From: Ulva prolifera
Taxonomy: Eukaryota > Chlorophyta > Ulvophyceae > Ulvales > Ulvaceae
Length of the DNA: 64,000 nucleotides
Assembly: GCA_023078555.1 (NCBI GenBank)
Contig: CM041198.1
Span: 7,425,836-7,489,835, forward strand
Direction of reading: 5' to 3'
How positions within the stretch are numbered: the first letter of the stretch is position 1; each line of letters starts with the position of its first letter. Positions 22,867 to 33,847 of this stretch are shown here, piece by piece. The position numbers and the translations under genes were made by a program. The notes under the pieces were generated by a model that was not told the origin of the DNA, searched no databases, and worked only from the letters and a program-made list of their open reading frames with translations.

Positions 22867-25800
22867 ATGCTTCTCAGAAAGGGGATCCTTATTTTGGTTG
22901 CCCTGGCAGGCGCGTCTGCGTTTCGAGTGCAGCTCTTTCCTCCCACAGGTGTGCCGTGGCCCTTGCATGGACTGTGCACATATCCACCAAATCCGCTTTG
23001 CCCTAGTAAAGCTGATCACGCATCGTACACATTGACATCCACTGCCATTGCCGCCGATTTACGTTCGGGGACCGCAAATGCAGCAGTCCTGCTGCATTTG
23101 GACACTGAGGAGCGTGTGCGCACGTCGCAGCAACGTTGACACGCTCGGGTGTACAATAGAGATATGCCCATGATGTCTTCATCACATATCGTCCAAGCTT
23201 GGCTAGGAAAACACACGTAGCGGTGCATGGCTATGTGTAATCGGGCTCGTTTATGCACGGGAGCTGATTACAGCTATCTCTTATTACGACAGCCCGTACA
23301 CGTATAGCCACTCTGAGGCGCAAGCATTATGTACCACAATTGAGGGGTACCTTTCACCAATGCGAGGAAGATAAATGTGGTGATTTATGCCATACATATG
23401 CATAGATCATACGCTGGGTTCGTGAACGCAGCTGTATACGTATGAGCGAAACGGTCTTGTGTGACATTTGTACCGAAGCCGGTATCGTGAGGAACGGAAG
23501 TACATCGCATACATCACCGACCTACACGCAGTTCCAGTTTCTTGAGTCAGGGCTGGGCAGTTCGCAGCATCTCAAAGCATGCTCAAATGTTGCTGCAGGT
23601 GCAGGGATCATGTGCATGCACTTACGCGGTCCCGGGTTGCCATGGCCACGTTGCGATCCGAAGCCGCTGCATTACACATGTTTCTGTGCAACGCATGCAC
23701 ACAGCTCAGCACTTGAAATGCTGGCTCGCTTGCATACAGCACCTGCGTCAGAGAATCGAATGTTGCAATGGATTGCCTGTCGAGTATCAGGTACAACGGT
23801 GTCAACATTCGCACCAATCTGAGGGCCTTGAGATCGTTTCGACGTATCCGTTGAACATCCCCTTGCTCTCGTAATGCGCCATCCTGAACATGCTACTTCA
23901 TGGTGCGAAATGAAGGCTGTGTAGCATTGTTGGGTCATCGGGCCCGATTGCATAGAACAATATTGGATATCCCGAATATGGATATCCCGAATATGTAGGT
24001 CTAATTTCTCGATGGCAGCCCCGGAAATGCTGCATAGCGACCCAAAACTGCAGCGTGTAGCAGTCGCACATGTGCACAGGTACATGAGGATGGCAGCAAA
24101 AGCGAGTGCTTGCATCAGAAGAAAAGCGAGTGCTTGCATCAGAATGCAGCTCCGCCTGTATGTACATCTCGCGAGCTTGTCTCGTGTGAGCACTGCTATA
24201 GAAACATGGCAGAGGAAGTGCTCGAGGCCAGCTGTCCGCCGTGACAGCTGCAGGAGAAATGTAGCGGGCTACCAGCAGCTCGTGCTTGTTCGAGGCACTG
24301 TCTCTAGATCTAGGCTGTCTACTGTATCCCTGCAGATCGCAGCTCTCTCTCCAAAGCTCTACAGTCCAGGCGGCGCGCTCTGGGCACCATGATCATGCAG
24401 TGCCGATCCTGGCAAAACATGTGCTCCAAAGATCTGCTGGACAATATCTTTCTCCAGTCATAGTCACTATTACACCTCACTAGAGACTCCTGAGTAATCC
24501 ATGCAATTGTAAGGTGTACAGAAGCAGCATGCATGTGGCTCTACCATACCACCATGCATGCACATGCAGGACTTCCACCTTCAATGTCCTCTTTTGTATT
24601 TGCGACTTCTCACTGCGGTCCTACTTTCGAGCAGTGCAGAGTGAAGCTGTATCACAGACCTGTGGCAATTGCGACGTGCGAGGGTCCAGTGGTATAGAGC
24701 GGCCATATCACTGGACTGCCACAAAATTACCACCTCGCCTGACTCAAAGACGTGGTCTGGCGGGATAGGGGGGGTGGCGAGACTTGTTGCATGGACTGAG
24801 ATGGCCAGACATGGTCATACGGAGAGCAGAGGGAAATAGCTACACACAAGTCAGGCACGGCAGCCCAGAACAAACAAGGCACACTGTAGCCATCACCCAA
24901 TGCAGATCATCTCCAAGGAGCCGGGGTTGGGGGTACCGGCAGTGTGTACAGGCACACACGGCGTGTGCTGGCAATGACATGCCACCATGTGCAACGGGGT
25001 GTTGCCGTGTTGCCGTGTTGCCGGGGTACACCCCACTGCATAGTGTTTTTCGTTGGAGGGCCCGGCCAAGGCCTGACACGCCTGTTGAACCACTGCACCG
25101 CACCGCTCCGACGCCCCGAGTCAACAGAATCACCCTCGAACAGATGCGTCCCGTGTGTCGTGCGCCAAAGGCTTCTGACTGTGTGTTTCCATCTGCAGAG
25201 GCTTCACTCGTTTGAGCGGAGCGTGCGCTTCTGAAGGAGCGCCCGTGTCAGGACCTCTGTTTGACGCAGTACGACTGCAAAGCCAACTCGCGTTCGTGCT
25301 GTGTGACGTACACCAAAAATCTGCATTTTAAGACTTGGTCTTCGTGATCCAGTGGGTGGCTCGACATGATGAGGCACATGTTGTACAACATGGGCCGGCG
25401 CCCGGTGCCCTTGATCATCAAGCACATGTGTACACGGCAGCCACACCCAATATCATCCTGATTATTCTTCGCTTGCCCCAGCAACACAGCACCAATGCGG
25501 GTCATGACTACCAAGCTCGAGGCATGCCGCCTGATCCCACACCTCACCTCTGCCGTGCGCTCTCTGGTAGAACAGCGACTCTGGTAGAACAGCGACACTG
25601 GTAGACAACACCAGACACTCCGTACTCACTAGCATTGCCACCGTGACGAGTGTTCGGGCGCCTCACATCATTTCAAGGGCTGCCACCCACAAAATCAATC
25701 CAAGTAGACCTAGATATCCGGAATTGTCCTATGTACTTGGGCCCGACCACGTAACACCGCCCTCGCTGCGTGCGCATCTGCAGCAGAATTCTTCAGTTAA

Positions 25801-26370
25801 TCGATTAACGATATCGGGTGCTGCCGTGCGGCGCTCACACGTGTGTCGCTCTGCCGAAAGTATGCCACTGTACGGGCACGTGCATGTGCAGATGGGAAGT
25901 GCAAGGACGACTGCTGCATAACCGGCACCACCTGCTGCGGCACCGGCTGCATCCCCGACAACGAGCTGCCATTCACCCTCTGCGCCGCTGTCGAGGACGG
26001 CTGCTGCAACAACCCCGACCTCGGCACCGGCTGCCCGATCGTCCTCCCGCCCCCTGTCGATGACGACCCCAACGACGACAGCGAGTGCTGCGGCAGTGGC
26101 GAGGAGTGCTGCGCCGGCCGCTGCATCAAGGAGCAGAAGCCAACGGCGAGCGGGGCGATCGCGTTCTGCCCGACGAAGCGCGGCTGCTGCCCGCCGCCGC
26201 CGCCGTCGGACGAGTGCGGCTCGAACTGCTGCCAGCCCGGCCTCGACTGCGTGTGCGGCGGCTGCACGGTATGGAACGGGTTCCCCGTGCTGTGTGCTGA
26301 GGGCAGCGGGACGTGCTGCGGCGACCCGAAGAACCCCTGCGCGACGGACGTGCTCTCTGACTCAATCTAG
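22867..26370 (+). CDS. secreted double-Cys-rich protein 1 (two-exon model)
   Basis: Exon 2 (25892-26370) encodes 159 codons of a cysteine-rich protein: CC pairs in CITGTTCCGTGC, a Pro/Asp linker DDDPNDDSECC, then EECCAGRC, TKRGCCPPPPPSDEC, NCCQPGLDC and GTCCGDPKNPC. It closely matches protein 2 (31376-32280). No signal-peptide exon lies within 1 kb upstream. The best candidate is 22867-22948, encoding MLLRKGILILVALAGASAF, a clear signal peptide ending at a CACAG/GTGTGC donor in phase 1, exactly the phase exon 2 needs. The resulting 2.9-kb intron would hold two MITEs and a tRNA-like fragment. If the two do not splice together, 22867-23139 is a separate 90-residue secreted protein and exon 2 a 5'-truncated paralogue. 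Function unknown; an extracellular or wall role is inferred. Confidence 0.55.
23925..24050 (+). mobile_element. MITE-like element, copy 1 (~126 bp)
   Basis: Starts ATTGTTGGGTCATCGGGCCC and ends GCGACCCAAAACTG, so the ends are near-complementary terminal repeats around TTGGGTC/GACCCAA. An internal 15-bp unit containing GATATCCCGAATAT is tandemly doubled, which makes this copy longer than the others. Confidence 0.75.
24098..24145. repeat. 24-bp tandem repeat, two copies
   Basis: Units 24098-24121 and 24122-24145 match at 23 of 24 positions and begin AAAAGCGAGTGCTTGC. Confidence 0.85.
24682..24722 (+). repeat. tRNA-Gly(GCC)-like 5' half
   Basis: About 40 nt resembling the first half of a tRNA: an A-box-like TGGTATAGAGCGG and an anticodon-loop-like CTGCCAC (GCC). 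No 3' half follows, so it is not a working tRNA gene. Relatives lie at 37741-37780 and 38250-38347. Confidence 0.6.
25560..25593. repeat. 17-bp tandem repeat, two copies
   Basis: CTCTGGTAGAACAGCGA occurs twice exactly, followed by a degenerate third start. Confidence 0.85.
25648..25760 (-). mobile_element. MITE-like element, copy 2 (diverged)
   Basis: On the - strand it aligns along its full length with the family, including TATCCGGAATTGTCCTATGT and the GGGCTGCCACCCA block. Both terminal repeats are eroded. It lies about 130 bp before exon 2 of cysteine-rich gene 1. Confidence 0.6.
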
Positions 26371-27971
26371 AGCCCAGGCGCCATAGGCAGGCGGGGCGGG
26401 GGGGGGGGGGGGGAATTCAATGGATCCAATGGTTGAGGTCTGCGTGCTGAGGCATGCTGGTCGCCTGGTGCGCGCATTTGCTTCGGAGGCGCTGGTGCGC
26501 CACATAGATGTTGCCACGGCGGGCCTAAGTTTTGGGTTGTTGTTCGGATTTCTCAATTACTTTCTTGATTAGCAGACTGTGTAGATTCGGGGTCGTATGC
26601 CCGGCTGGATCCGTCTTGATTTGGGGCATGTGTTGATGTGTGTGGTGTTTCCGCACCAGGGGCCGCTCGCGAGCACAGCTTGACTTGAACGGCTTGTAAC
26701 TTGCAGCTTTACAGGGGGAGATAATGCATAACTGTAGCAGCACTTCCAGGTGATGCGCACCGGCATGTACGATGGCGTGGGTGCGGTGAGCAAGCGCTGT
26801 TTGGTTTCCACGCGGTGTGATAATCCACACTGGGCGCGTCTCAGGCAGCAGTCTATAACGACAAGCAAGCACTCATTACTGCAGTGTTGGGTCATCGGTC
26901 CTGATCACATGGAGCAATTCCGAATATTCACATCTAATTTTGGGGCTTCAGCGATGGAAATGCTGCCAAGCGACCCAACGCTGCTCTACTGCAGACATGC
27001 CACTGCCTATCTTGAAAGCATACAAAATTTATTAATGCGTCTCGGAATTTCAAGCTACTCGCGTATGGCGATGGCACGTCGGCCCATGGCCATGCTCGAG
27101 TCTCTGCACAGCTGCCCCCATCTCTGGAGACAATGCCCTGGAAGGCACAGCACTGCACGTGGCACGTGGAAGGAGCGGCTTGTTCGGTTGACAGCAGGTG
27201 CCCCCAGGCCACGGAGTCTTCAGGCCAGGTGGAATACATGCCGGTGAACGGGGCACGTGCCCCGAAGCGTACAAAAGCAGCAGATATTGGATGGCGTTGC
27301 TGAATGATACATGTGTCAATTCAGCATGTTTGTGCGAGTCTGCACACATACGCTGCCACCTGCTCTAACTTATACTTGCGTTGCTGCAGGTGCAGGAGAG
27401 GTAGCAGATTTCAGGCTCCATGAGCACACTGTTAGGCAGATCCCCCAAGCAAAGCCGGAATCCCTCTTTGGCCCTTACAAGAGTGAATACTGTGCATCGC
27501 ATTGTGTAGCAAGAGCTCCTTCGCAGCGCAGCAGAGCCAGGTATACTGTGGTTCAATCTAGAAAGTTCCTGATACACTTCAGTGCCTGTGGGCATTCTGT
27601 TCTCTTTGGGCGGGGCCAGTTATGTCCAGATGGATCTACACAGACCTAGACACAATCGAATCATCCACCATCATCGAGGCGCGCCTATGCGGTCATTCGT
27701 CGCGAGCGCAATCCTCCAAAATTGCATACGTCGATCCCAGGATGCTGGGCTGTGTATATACTGGCGAAAATGCCCTCGTACAGATCACTTGGGTATCTTC
27801 AGTCACATACTACAGTAGCAAATAAATTGATTGAGATCGATCGCGGCAAAAGCGGCGCTGCGCAAGACAGACGAGCAGGTTTTTACGTCTACAAGGAAGC
27901 ATCTACAGCGCCCTGCACCAACTTCGCTACACACACTCAGGACTCCGAGTAAATTCGAGCTTCACGTAACC
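26371..27971. other. intergenic; poly-G tract and MITE copy 3
   Basis: A run of about 14 or more G lies near 26398-26413, just after the cysteine-rich gene stop. An intact MITE copy sits at 26881-26984. No gene is recognised. The frame that runs into the Copia ORF from 27831 lacks a convincing start before 27972. Confidence 0.4.
26881..26984 (+). mobile_element. MITE-like element, copy 3 (intact, 104 bp)
   Basis: Starts GCAGTGTTGGGTC and ends GACCCAACGCTGC: terminal inverted repeats agree at 12 of 13 positions. The interior holds the shared CATCGGTCCTGATCACAT, CGAATATTCACATCTAATTTTGGGG and GGAAATGCTGCCAAGC-type blocks. It is the best reference copy in the window. Confidence 0.85.
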
Positions 27972-29033
27972 ATGGGCAACGGCGACAGCGATTTAGAACT
28001 TTTTGCGATCGACCGTCTGACCAGCAAGAACTACTGGGAGTGGTCGATCCGAATGATGGCTCTGCTGGCCAACAACGACTGCGAAGACTGCATCTATCGC
28101 CAGGACTTGCCACCAGAAGACAGGCGTCGTGACGGGAAGGCAAGATGTCTCATATTGACGCACATCAGCTCCAGCTTGTTTCATATTGCGGCGCCAGGGC
28201 GAACCGCCAAGGAGATGTGGGATGCGCTAGCGCTTGTGCTCAAGGCCACGATCACCGACACAGCGCCCCCAGCGACACTCACGCCAGCCCCCGCACACCA
28301 GCTGCCCTCCAAAAGCAACAGCCAGAGCAAACACAGGGTAAGGCACGACAGTCGCGCACATCACACAAGTCCGCAGCAGAAGCCCAGCAGACCCACTGGC
28401 ATGCTGTGGGTGTTTGCGACCAGTGCAACACGCCACATCCTGGCCGATGCTAAGATGGCGACAGGCATTCACAGCTGCAACACCCGTGTGCGACTGGCAG
28501 ATGGCAGGTCCATCAAGGCCTCGGGGAAGTGCACAGTGCACATGACGACGCGGGTGGGCCGGCGGGACGTCAGCTGGACCCTCTCGAACGTCCTCCTCGT
28601 CCCAGCAGCACCACAAAACATCCTCTCAGGGCCCGCTCTGATGGCACACGGCATCAGCTTCGAAGGCCGAGCGAGCAGCGGCGTGCTGTTCCTGCGCAAG
28701 CACGGGCGGGCCGTGGGCGTCGCGGCGCCGCATGACGGGCTCAATGTCCTCACGGCCCGTGGCACTCCCGCAAAGGGCCGTGGGGCCGCGGCCGCAGCTC
28801 CCGCTGCCGGCCGTTCCAAGGAGCACGCCCGCACCGCGCCTGCGCGACCCCGGAACGTCGAATCCGCAATGACAGGGCTCGCTGGTGCTATCCCCGCGGG
28901 TGGAGGGCGGCCTGAGGTCCGGCCTCAGGGGCTGCAGGGGCTGGGCCCCCGATGTGCGAGCTGCTCCATCGCGAGAGATATGTCTAGTACGGCAGCAAGC
29001 ACGGCGCAAGATGGTGTAGCGGTCGAGGTTTGA
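27972..29033 (+). CDS. Ty1/Copia Gag-protease ORF, catalytically dead, no Pol
   Basis: An intact ORF of 353 residues from ATG 27972, open in frame back to 27831. Residues 1-110 resemble Copia Gag (DUF4219/UBN2): LTSKNYWEWSIRMMALL, then RCLILTHISSSLFH and AKEMWDALALVLK. After a Ser/Gln/Lys-rich linker with no CCHC zinc knuckle comes a retropepsin-like stretch: LWVFATSATRHI, VRLADGRSIKASGKC, LSNVLLVPAAPQNILS and GVLFLRKHG. In Copia proteases the first motif reads W-x-x-D-S-G-A; here Asp and Gly are replaced, so cleavage should be lost. Integrase, reverse transcriptase and RNase H are absent, the tail is low-complexity Ala/Gly/Arg, and no LTRs were found. Either a truncated relic with a surviving frame or a domesticated Gag-like gene. 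Confidence 0.72.
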   Translation: MGNGDSDLELFAIDRLTSKNYWEWSIRMMALLANNDCEDCIYRQDLPPEDRRRDGKARCLILTHISSSLFHIAAPGRTAKEMWDALALVLKATITDTAPPATLTPAPAHQLPSKSNSQSKHRVRHDSRAHHTSPQQKPSRPTGMLWVFATSATRHILADAKMATGIHSCNTRVRLADGRSIKASGKCTVHMTTRVGRRDVSWTLSNVLLVPAAPQNILSGPALMAHGISFEGRASSGVLFLRKHGRAVGVAAPHDGLNVLTARGTPAKGRGAAAAAPAAGRSKEHARTAPARPRNVESAMTGLAGAIPAGGGRPEVRPQGLQGLGPRCASCSIARDMSSTAASTAQDGVAVEV

Positions 29034-31375
29034 TGCACATACCCCGTGATGTATACGTATCTCAGCGGCAGCTGCGAGCTGACTGTGATCAAGAGCTGGA
29101 GGAGTGCAAGGTGGGGGCTGTCTCTCATGCATCGGGTTCATGCATGATGTCAGAGCACTGGCGCTGGATCTACTGCTGCCAGTGCACTGCGCCAGGCGGC
29201 CTAGACCACACCGGTGTCATGATGGCTCCGCGTAATTGCCGGCCGCAAGGAGCAGCAGCTGCCCGCTCGAGATGGCCATGCGCATGTGGTGCTGTCCACC
29301 ATTGCTTTGAGGTGAGTTCCAATTGATAAGGCATACGCTGGAGCGATGCAGGCAACGCACTGCCACTGATGTGCGGCATCCGGGAGTGGAGCATCTGTGG
29401 CGGTGTGTTGATGTGAGTCGGAGACGCGAGGGCCAGGCAGCGATCGCTTGGGCACATGTGCGACAGGCGAGAGACCGTCCATGGACGGTCTGCCGCGCAC
29501 ACACAGCACCGCCCCGCTTGAGGCTGAGCGAATGCGCTGGCATCATCGTGCGGTGCACCCAAGAGATGCTGCGAGGCACTGTGGGGATCGAGACAAGCTG
29601 AGCGGAGGTGGCAGACATGGCAGGCGTGGCGGGCGATCAGAGTTGGCATGGCTGGCGCGGCGGGATGATGGGTCGGCTGAGTGGCCATGGGGCGCTTATG
29701 GGGGTGTGGATGAGCTGAAGGGGTTTCATGGCAATGTGTTGCGCCGAGGGCATGTGGCAGAGCGCAAGGCGATGAATGTGGAGAGTGATTCAGGGCGGCG
29801 CCTTGCAGCAGGGACCACTGGGTGCTGGCGATGTGGTTGTGGTTGATTCATGCGCCAAAGATTGACTGCACAGCAGGCACAGCAGGCATAGCAGGCGGAG
29901 AGGAGGATAAGGACCCATGTGGTATGGCACAACTGGTACAAGCCGCACTATGACCTTGTGTGATTCGGACACGATGTAACTTGAACAAATGTACCTTGGT
30001 GTCACTGAGCTGCATGAAGATTTGGGAAACGCAGACAGGTGGGAGGCACAACGTGCCAGTTGTCATGAGGCAACTGCAGCACAGACAAAGCCCCAATGCA
30101 GATCTGACATGCACGCTTCTTCAATCAACGCCCACTCTATGCACTATCTACACGCAGCACAGAATGTCCACACAAAACATGTGACATACTTTGCCAGTAA
30201 GATTCCACAAAGTAGCTGATGCCTGCATGAGGCCTGCTTGGGTGCGGCAGCAGAAGCTGCAATGCTCAAGTGGGAGTTCGCTGAGGCGCTGTACCCACCT
30301 AGCTGGCACCACCTGGCTGCGGCAAAGCGATTCAATACGTCGTGCGACTTGAAAAGGTCTGGACAGTCATTGGGCTATGGATTCATGAACACCAGTGATC
30401 ACTTCATGTGCTTATGAGTACCTGACGTTGTGCTCTCCACAGGTGGAACTGGAGGTCCGCAGTCGGTGGCGATGGTCAGCTTCCAGAACAACTGGTTGGG
30501 GCGATGACTACAGTCAAATTCACTGCGAAACTGATTTCGTCTCGTGAGGCCGCGTGAACGTGGGCACCTGCGCTGGGTCACCAGGTGGCAGATGCTGACG
30601 GCCAGATCAGTGATCTGCAGTGCATTATTGCGACCGTGTAATCGCGAGCTGCTCCACACATGATCATATGAATGGTTTGTTTCGGCGATTAGTTCCATGC
30701 AGTAGCGAAAATGATGTAGCGGACGCGGCGCAGGCTACACTGACTCACAGTAGCATGGTGATCAAAACGCAAGCTCGACGGGATAATCCCTCCTTCCGAA
30801 AGCAAGATGCCTCACCTTGCTCAGACTTTACGATGGCACGTTCCTGGTTTCGGGTGAGGCACATGAACACAGCTGGATTGCCAGGACGTATTGACGCAGC
30901 GATGGTAATTAGAGAGTGATAGTGTAGGAGGCGCTCATGCCAGCCGGTGGCACATCAGCGTTGCAGTGAGAGCTGGGCGAGTGGAATAGTAATATGGAAG
31001 AAGTGACTCTTCGCGCAGAGCTCTGCTTCAGAGCTGTGTGCGCGCTGTTGTGTCTACGAGCACCATTCCCAGAGCGCTCCATACGATACGAGTTCCTCGC
31101 AAAACAAAACACCTTGGACTTGTCCTGCCTGATACATAAATAGCTACGGTCTGCCCTACATTGACACCTCATACCTGACTGGCCAACTCCTCCCTCAAGT
31201 GCTCTGAGTCTGATCAGTGAGTTCTGTACGTGCCACACCTACAAAAAGTCAGCCCAGATCGAGACTTGGTGCACAGGAAGTCCCTGCCGGGAAGACTGCG
31301 TTAGTGCCAACAGCCCAGCCGCAGAGACCAAGACAACACACCGGGCCTTCTCCACCTCCAGTACCCTCCAGCAGC
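29034..31375. other. intergenic, no gene recognised
   Basis: Only short frames without domain signal. A TATA-like CATAAATA near 31134 lies about 240 bp before the start of cysteine-rich gene 2 and may belong to its promoter. A short CAGCAGGCA-type tandem lies near 29870-29900. Confidence 0.35.
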
Positions 31376-31606
31376 ATGCCTACCATGCGTATCTCGACAC
31401 TCCTCCTGCTCTTGGTTGCCATGTTCGCCATGGCCGCCGCAGTCCCTGCAGGTACGGCACCTCCTTCCGGGACAGCCCCCACCGGGACGCTCACCACCCC
31501 TTCACCACCACTACACAAGCATCACTCATGCATGCGGAGCTGCACTGACATGACCCTTTGCGCGTCATGCTGCCATGGGTGTGGGCCTAGCAGATGCGGA
31601 TGTTAA
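31376..31606 (+). CDS. possible unspliced short isoform of Cys-rich protein 2
   Basis: If the intron after 31451 is retained, the frame continues to a stop at 31604-31606. It encodes the same signal peptide, then a Thr/Pro/Ser-rich stretch (PSGTAPTGTLTTPSPP) and a compact Cys-rich end, CMRSCTDMTLC-ASCCHGC. The eight cysteines in 25 residues are unlikely for random intron sequence, so this may be a real small secreted peptide or an alternative last exon. No function is inferred. Confidence 0.35.
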   Translation: MPTMRISTLLLLLVAMFAMAAAVPAGTAPPSGTAPTGTLTTPSPPLHKHHSCMRSCTDMTLCASCCHGCGPSRCGC

Positions 31607-32280
31607 AACAGTTGTCTTGTCGGACGCGACCAGCTCCAGTGTGATCCACTATACGCGTGTTCTATGCGGCCCGGGCCCGATAAGGAACGCAGCTCTGCGC
31701 TTCACCGCGTGCCCGCAGAGTCCCGCAGCCCACTGCCACACACGTGGCAATCTGGAGCTCAAGCACGTACCGCCTGGCTGTAGCCCGTGGCGTTAGTTGT
31801 CGGCACACGCATGCAGGCTGCACAAAGGACTGCTGCAAGAAGGGCTTCACCTGCTGCGGCCGGCAGTGCCTTCCCAGGCGGCCCTTCCGACCCTGCCCCC
31901 GCATCCTGGGTGGCTGCTGCGACAACCCCGGCAACCCCTGCGCCCCCCCGCCCCCGCCCCCACCCCCCCCTCCCCCACCCCCTGTCGATGACGACCCCAA
32001 CGACGACAGCGAGTGCTGCGACAGTGGCGAGGAGTGCTGCGCCGGCCGCTGCATCACGAAGCAGGACCCGACGGCGGAGCTGCAGGCGTTCTGCCCGACG
32101 AAGCGCGGCTGCTGCCCGCCGCCGCCGCCATCGGACGAGTGCGGCGCAAACTGCTGCCAGCCCGGCCTTGACTGTATCTGTGGCAACTGCGCGGTCTTCA
32201 CAGGGTTCCCCGTGCTGTGCGCTGCGGACTCTGGAACGTGCTGCGGAGACCCCGAAAACCCCTGCGCCACTGACGTCTAG
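31376..32280 (+). CDS. secreted double-Cys-rich protein 2
   Basis: Exon 1 (31376-31451) encodes a signal peptide, MRISTLLLLLVAMFAMAAAV-PA, from ATG 31376 or 31385, and ends at a strong CCTGCAG/GTACGG donor in phase 1. Exon 2 (31817-32280) starts after CATGCAG and continues CTKDCCKKGFTCCGRQC, a proline run of more than ten residues, DDDPNDDSECC, EECCAGRC, TKRGCCPPPPPSDEC, NCCQPGLDCICGNC and GTCCGDPENPC. About 179 residues in all, secreted, with about 30 cysteines, many as adjacent pairs, suggesting a small disulfide-linked fold repeated along the chain. Close paralogue of gene 1; same exon plan as gene 3. No known family is matched with confidence (granulin-like spacing only). Confidence 0.78.
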
Positions 32281-32836
32281 CGTTTCCGAAAGTGTCGGTT
32301 GAGATCATGCGCCCGCAGAATAGGGTTCCAGTTGTTGTTCGACGTAGGGTGGTGTGGGTTTATTGGGTGAATTTACGTTTGTAGTTGTGGCAGATACGTA
32401 GGTGGGCTATGAGCCCCTGTAGGGGTATGGCTGCCCATACCGTATGGAGCAGCACTGTGATGACAGTGACGTATGTGAGGGGCCACCTGGCCAGCTTTTG
32501 TTGCAGTCAAAGCCCAGGTGGCCTTGAGTATGGAGCTGTAGGAGTGGGTGCATATGTGGTCGTGTGCAAGAGACTGGAGTATGTGTAATTGTGTAGCTGT
32601 GTGTTCAGCAGCTGACGCACCCATGATGCCACAGATGTCAGGTCCAACATGTTCTGATGGCTCCAGCTCTGTAGCTGCGCAACTGCTGCCATAGCACAGC
32701 AATAGCACTGATTGGACCAGTGTCTAGCATCACTGATAGCTCATCATGCTCACAGACTACAGAGCAAACTGCGTGAGTGTAGCAATCACAGACAACCGCG
32801 GCCACATGAACACGAGTTGTTGCGTGGGTGTGTTGT

Positions 32837-33175
32837 GCAGTGTTGGGTCGTCGGGCCCAATCACATATATAGAATAATGGAAGCGCTGCGATGGCGAGGA
32901 GAGACAGAAAGGCACGCACAGCAGCACGCCCTGGGCACCTATCGACCCCGGAACGATTGTATAGCATTCGAAAGAGTTCAGGCATGTCTATAGACGCTGA
33001 ATCACGCCATATGGCCATTTTTCTAGCAACTTTGCGAAACCAACCTTTGTGGCTCACGCGGATGGCGCACCCAGGGTGAGCGGTGCAGCCCTAGCCACTG
33101 TGTAGAACAATGCCGAATATCTAGCTCTATTTCTTGGGTGGCATCCCTGAAAATTCTGTAAAGCGACCCAACACT
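32837..33175 (+). mobile_element. MITE-like element, copy 4, split by a 223-bp insertion
   Basis: Begins GCAGTGTTGGGTCGTCGGGCC at 32837 and ends GCGACCCAACACTG near 33175. The MITE is interrupted after 32879 and resumes at 33103. The insert 32880-33102 is flanked by TAGAATAATG (32870-32879) and TAGAACAATG (33103-33112), a 9/10 direct repeat that looks like a target-site duplication. Confidence 0.7.
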
Positions 33176-33312
33176 GGTGTTGTGCTCCTGTCCGTGGCCT
33201 GCGCATGCGGTGCTACCTGCCTCGTGGTTGTGTGGCCGTGTCGCTGTGTCCGGCGCGGGTGCTGCCGTTGCGTGGGTGTTTTGGTGTGCGTTTCTTGTGG
33301 CTTGCTGCGTGG

Positions 33313-33378
33313 TGTGCGTTTCCCCTGCTTCTTGCTTGCGGTGCTACCTGCCTCGCTTGCTTTGTCCTTGTAACACAT
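33313..33378 (+). mobile_element. retroelement 3'-tail fragment
   Basis: Contains GCTTCTTGC..GGTGCTACCTGCCTCGCTTGC and ends CTTTGTCCTTGTAACACA, matching the tail family at 34895-34981 and 36727-36794. An earlier near-repeat of the same motif (33210-33230) suggests a longer copy. Confidence 0.5.
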
Positions 33379-33847
33379 GAACAACAGTGCGGCATATGCA
33401 TGGTGTCTGTGCAGCGCTGCGCGGTATGCATATGCACAGACGTCTGCGTCGATGGCCTGAGATCTGAGGCCACGCCAAGTCAACACTGAAAGCACTTGCC
33501 TGCCATGCATATGCACATTCCGAGACCCTGCATGCATGCTTTCCGGTCTCGTCTCGGGCAGGCCTCCTGTCAGATCACGTCTGCGTACACCAATGGGCAC
33601 ATCTAAAATGCACAATCATTCGCTTACATCAACAGATACATCTGAAATCATTTATACATGATCATAACCGATCCGTCGCGTAATAATCTACATCGCCCAT
33701 TCCACATCCCAGCTCACTGGCTGGTGGTACCACCTGAACAAGCGCGCAGCAGCGCTGCTCCGAAGCATCCTCGCCACCCTCTTCCTGCCCAACTGGTATT
33801 GAGTGTGTTCCAGCCATCACCCCGGCCTGCACTGGCAGCCTACCTCA

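Larger units (their letters stand above)
32281..33847. other. intergenic, repeat-rich
   Basis: Holds MITE copy 4, split by an insertion (32837-33175), and a retroelement 3' tail (33313-33378). No gene is recognised. Confidence 0.4.

Noticed and set aside
22867-22930. ASAF-like signal sequence suggesting a red-type complex plastid
   Set aside because: A single signal peptide ending ASAF can arise by chance; the fibrillin N-terminus looks like a simple transit peptide, favouring a primary plastid.
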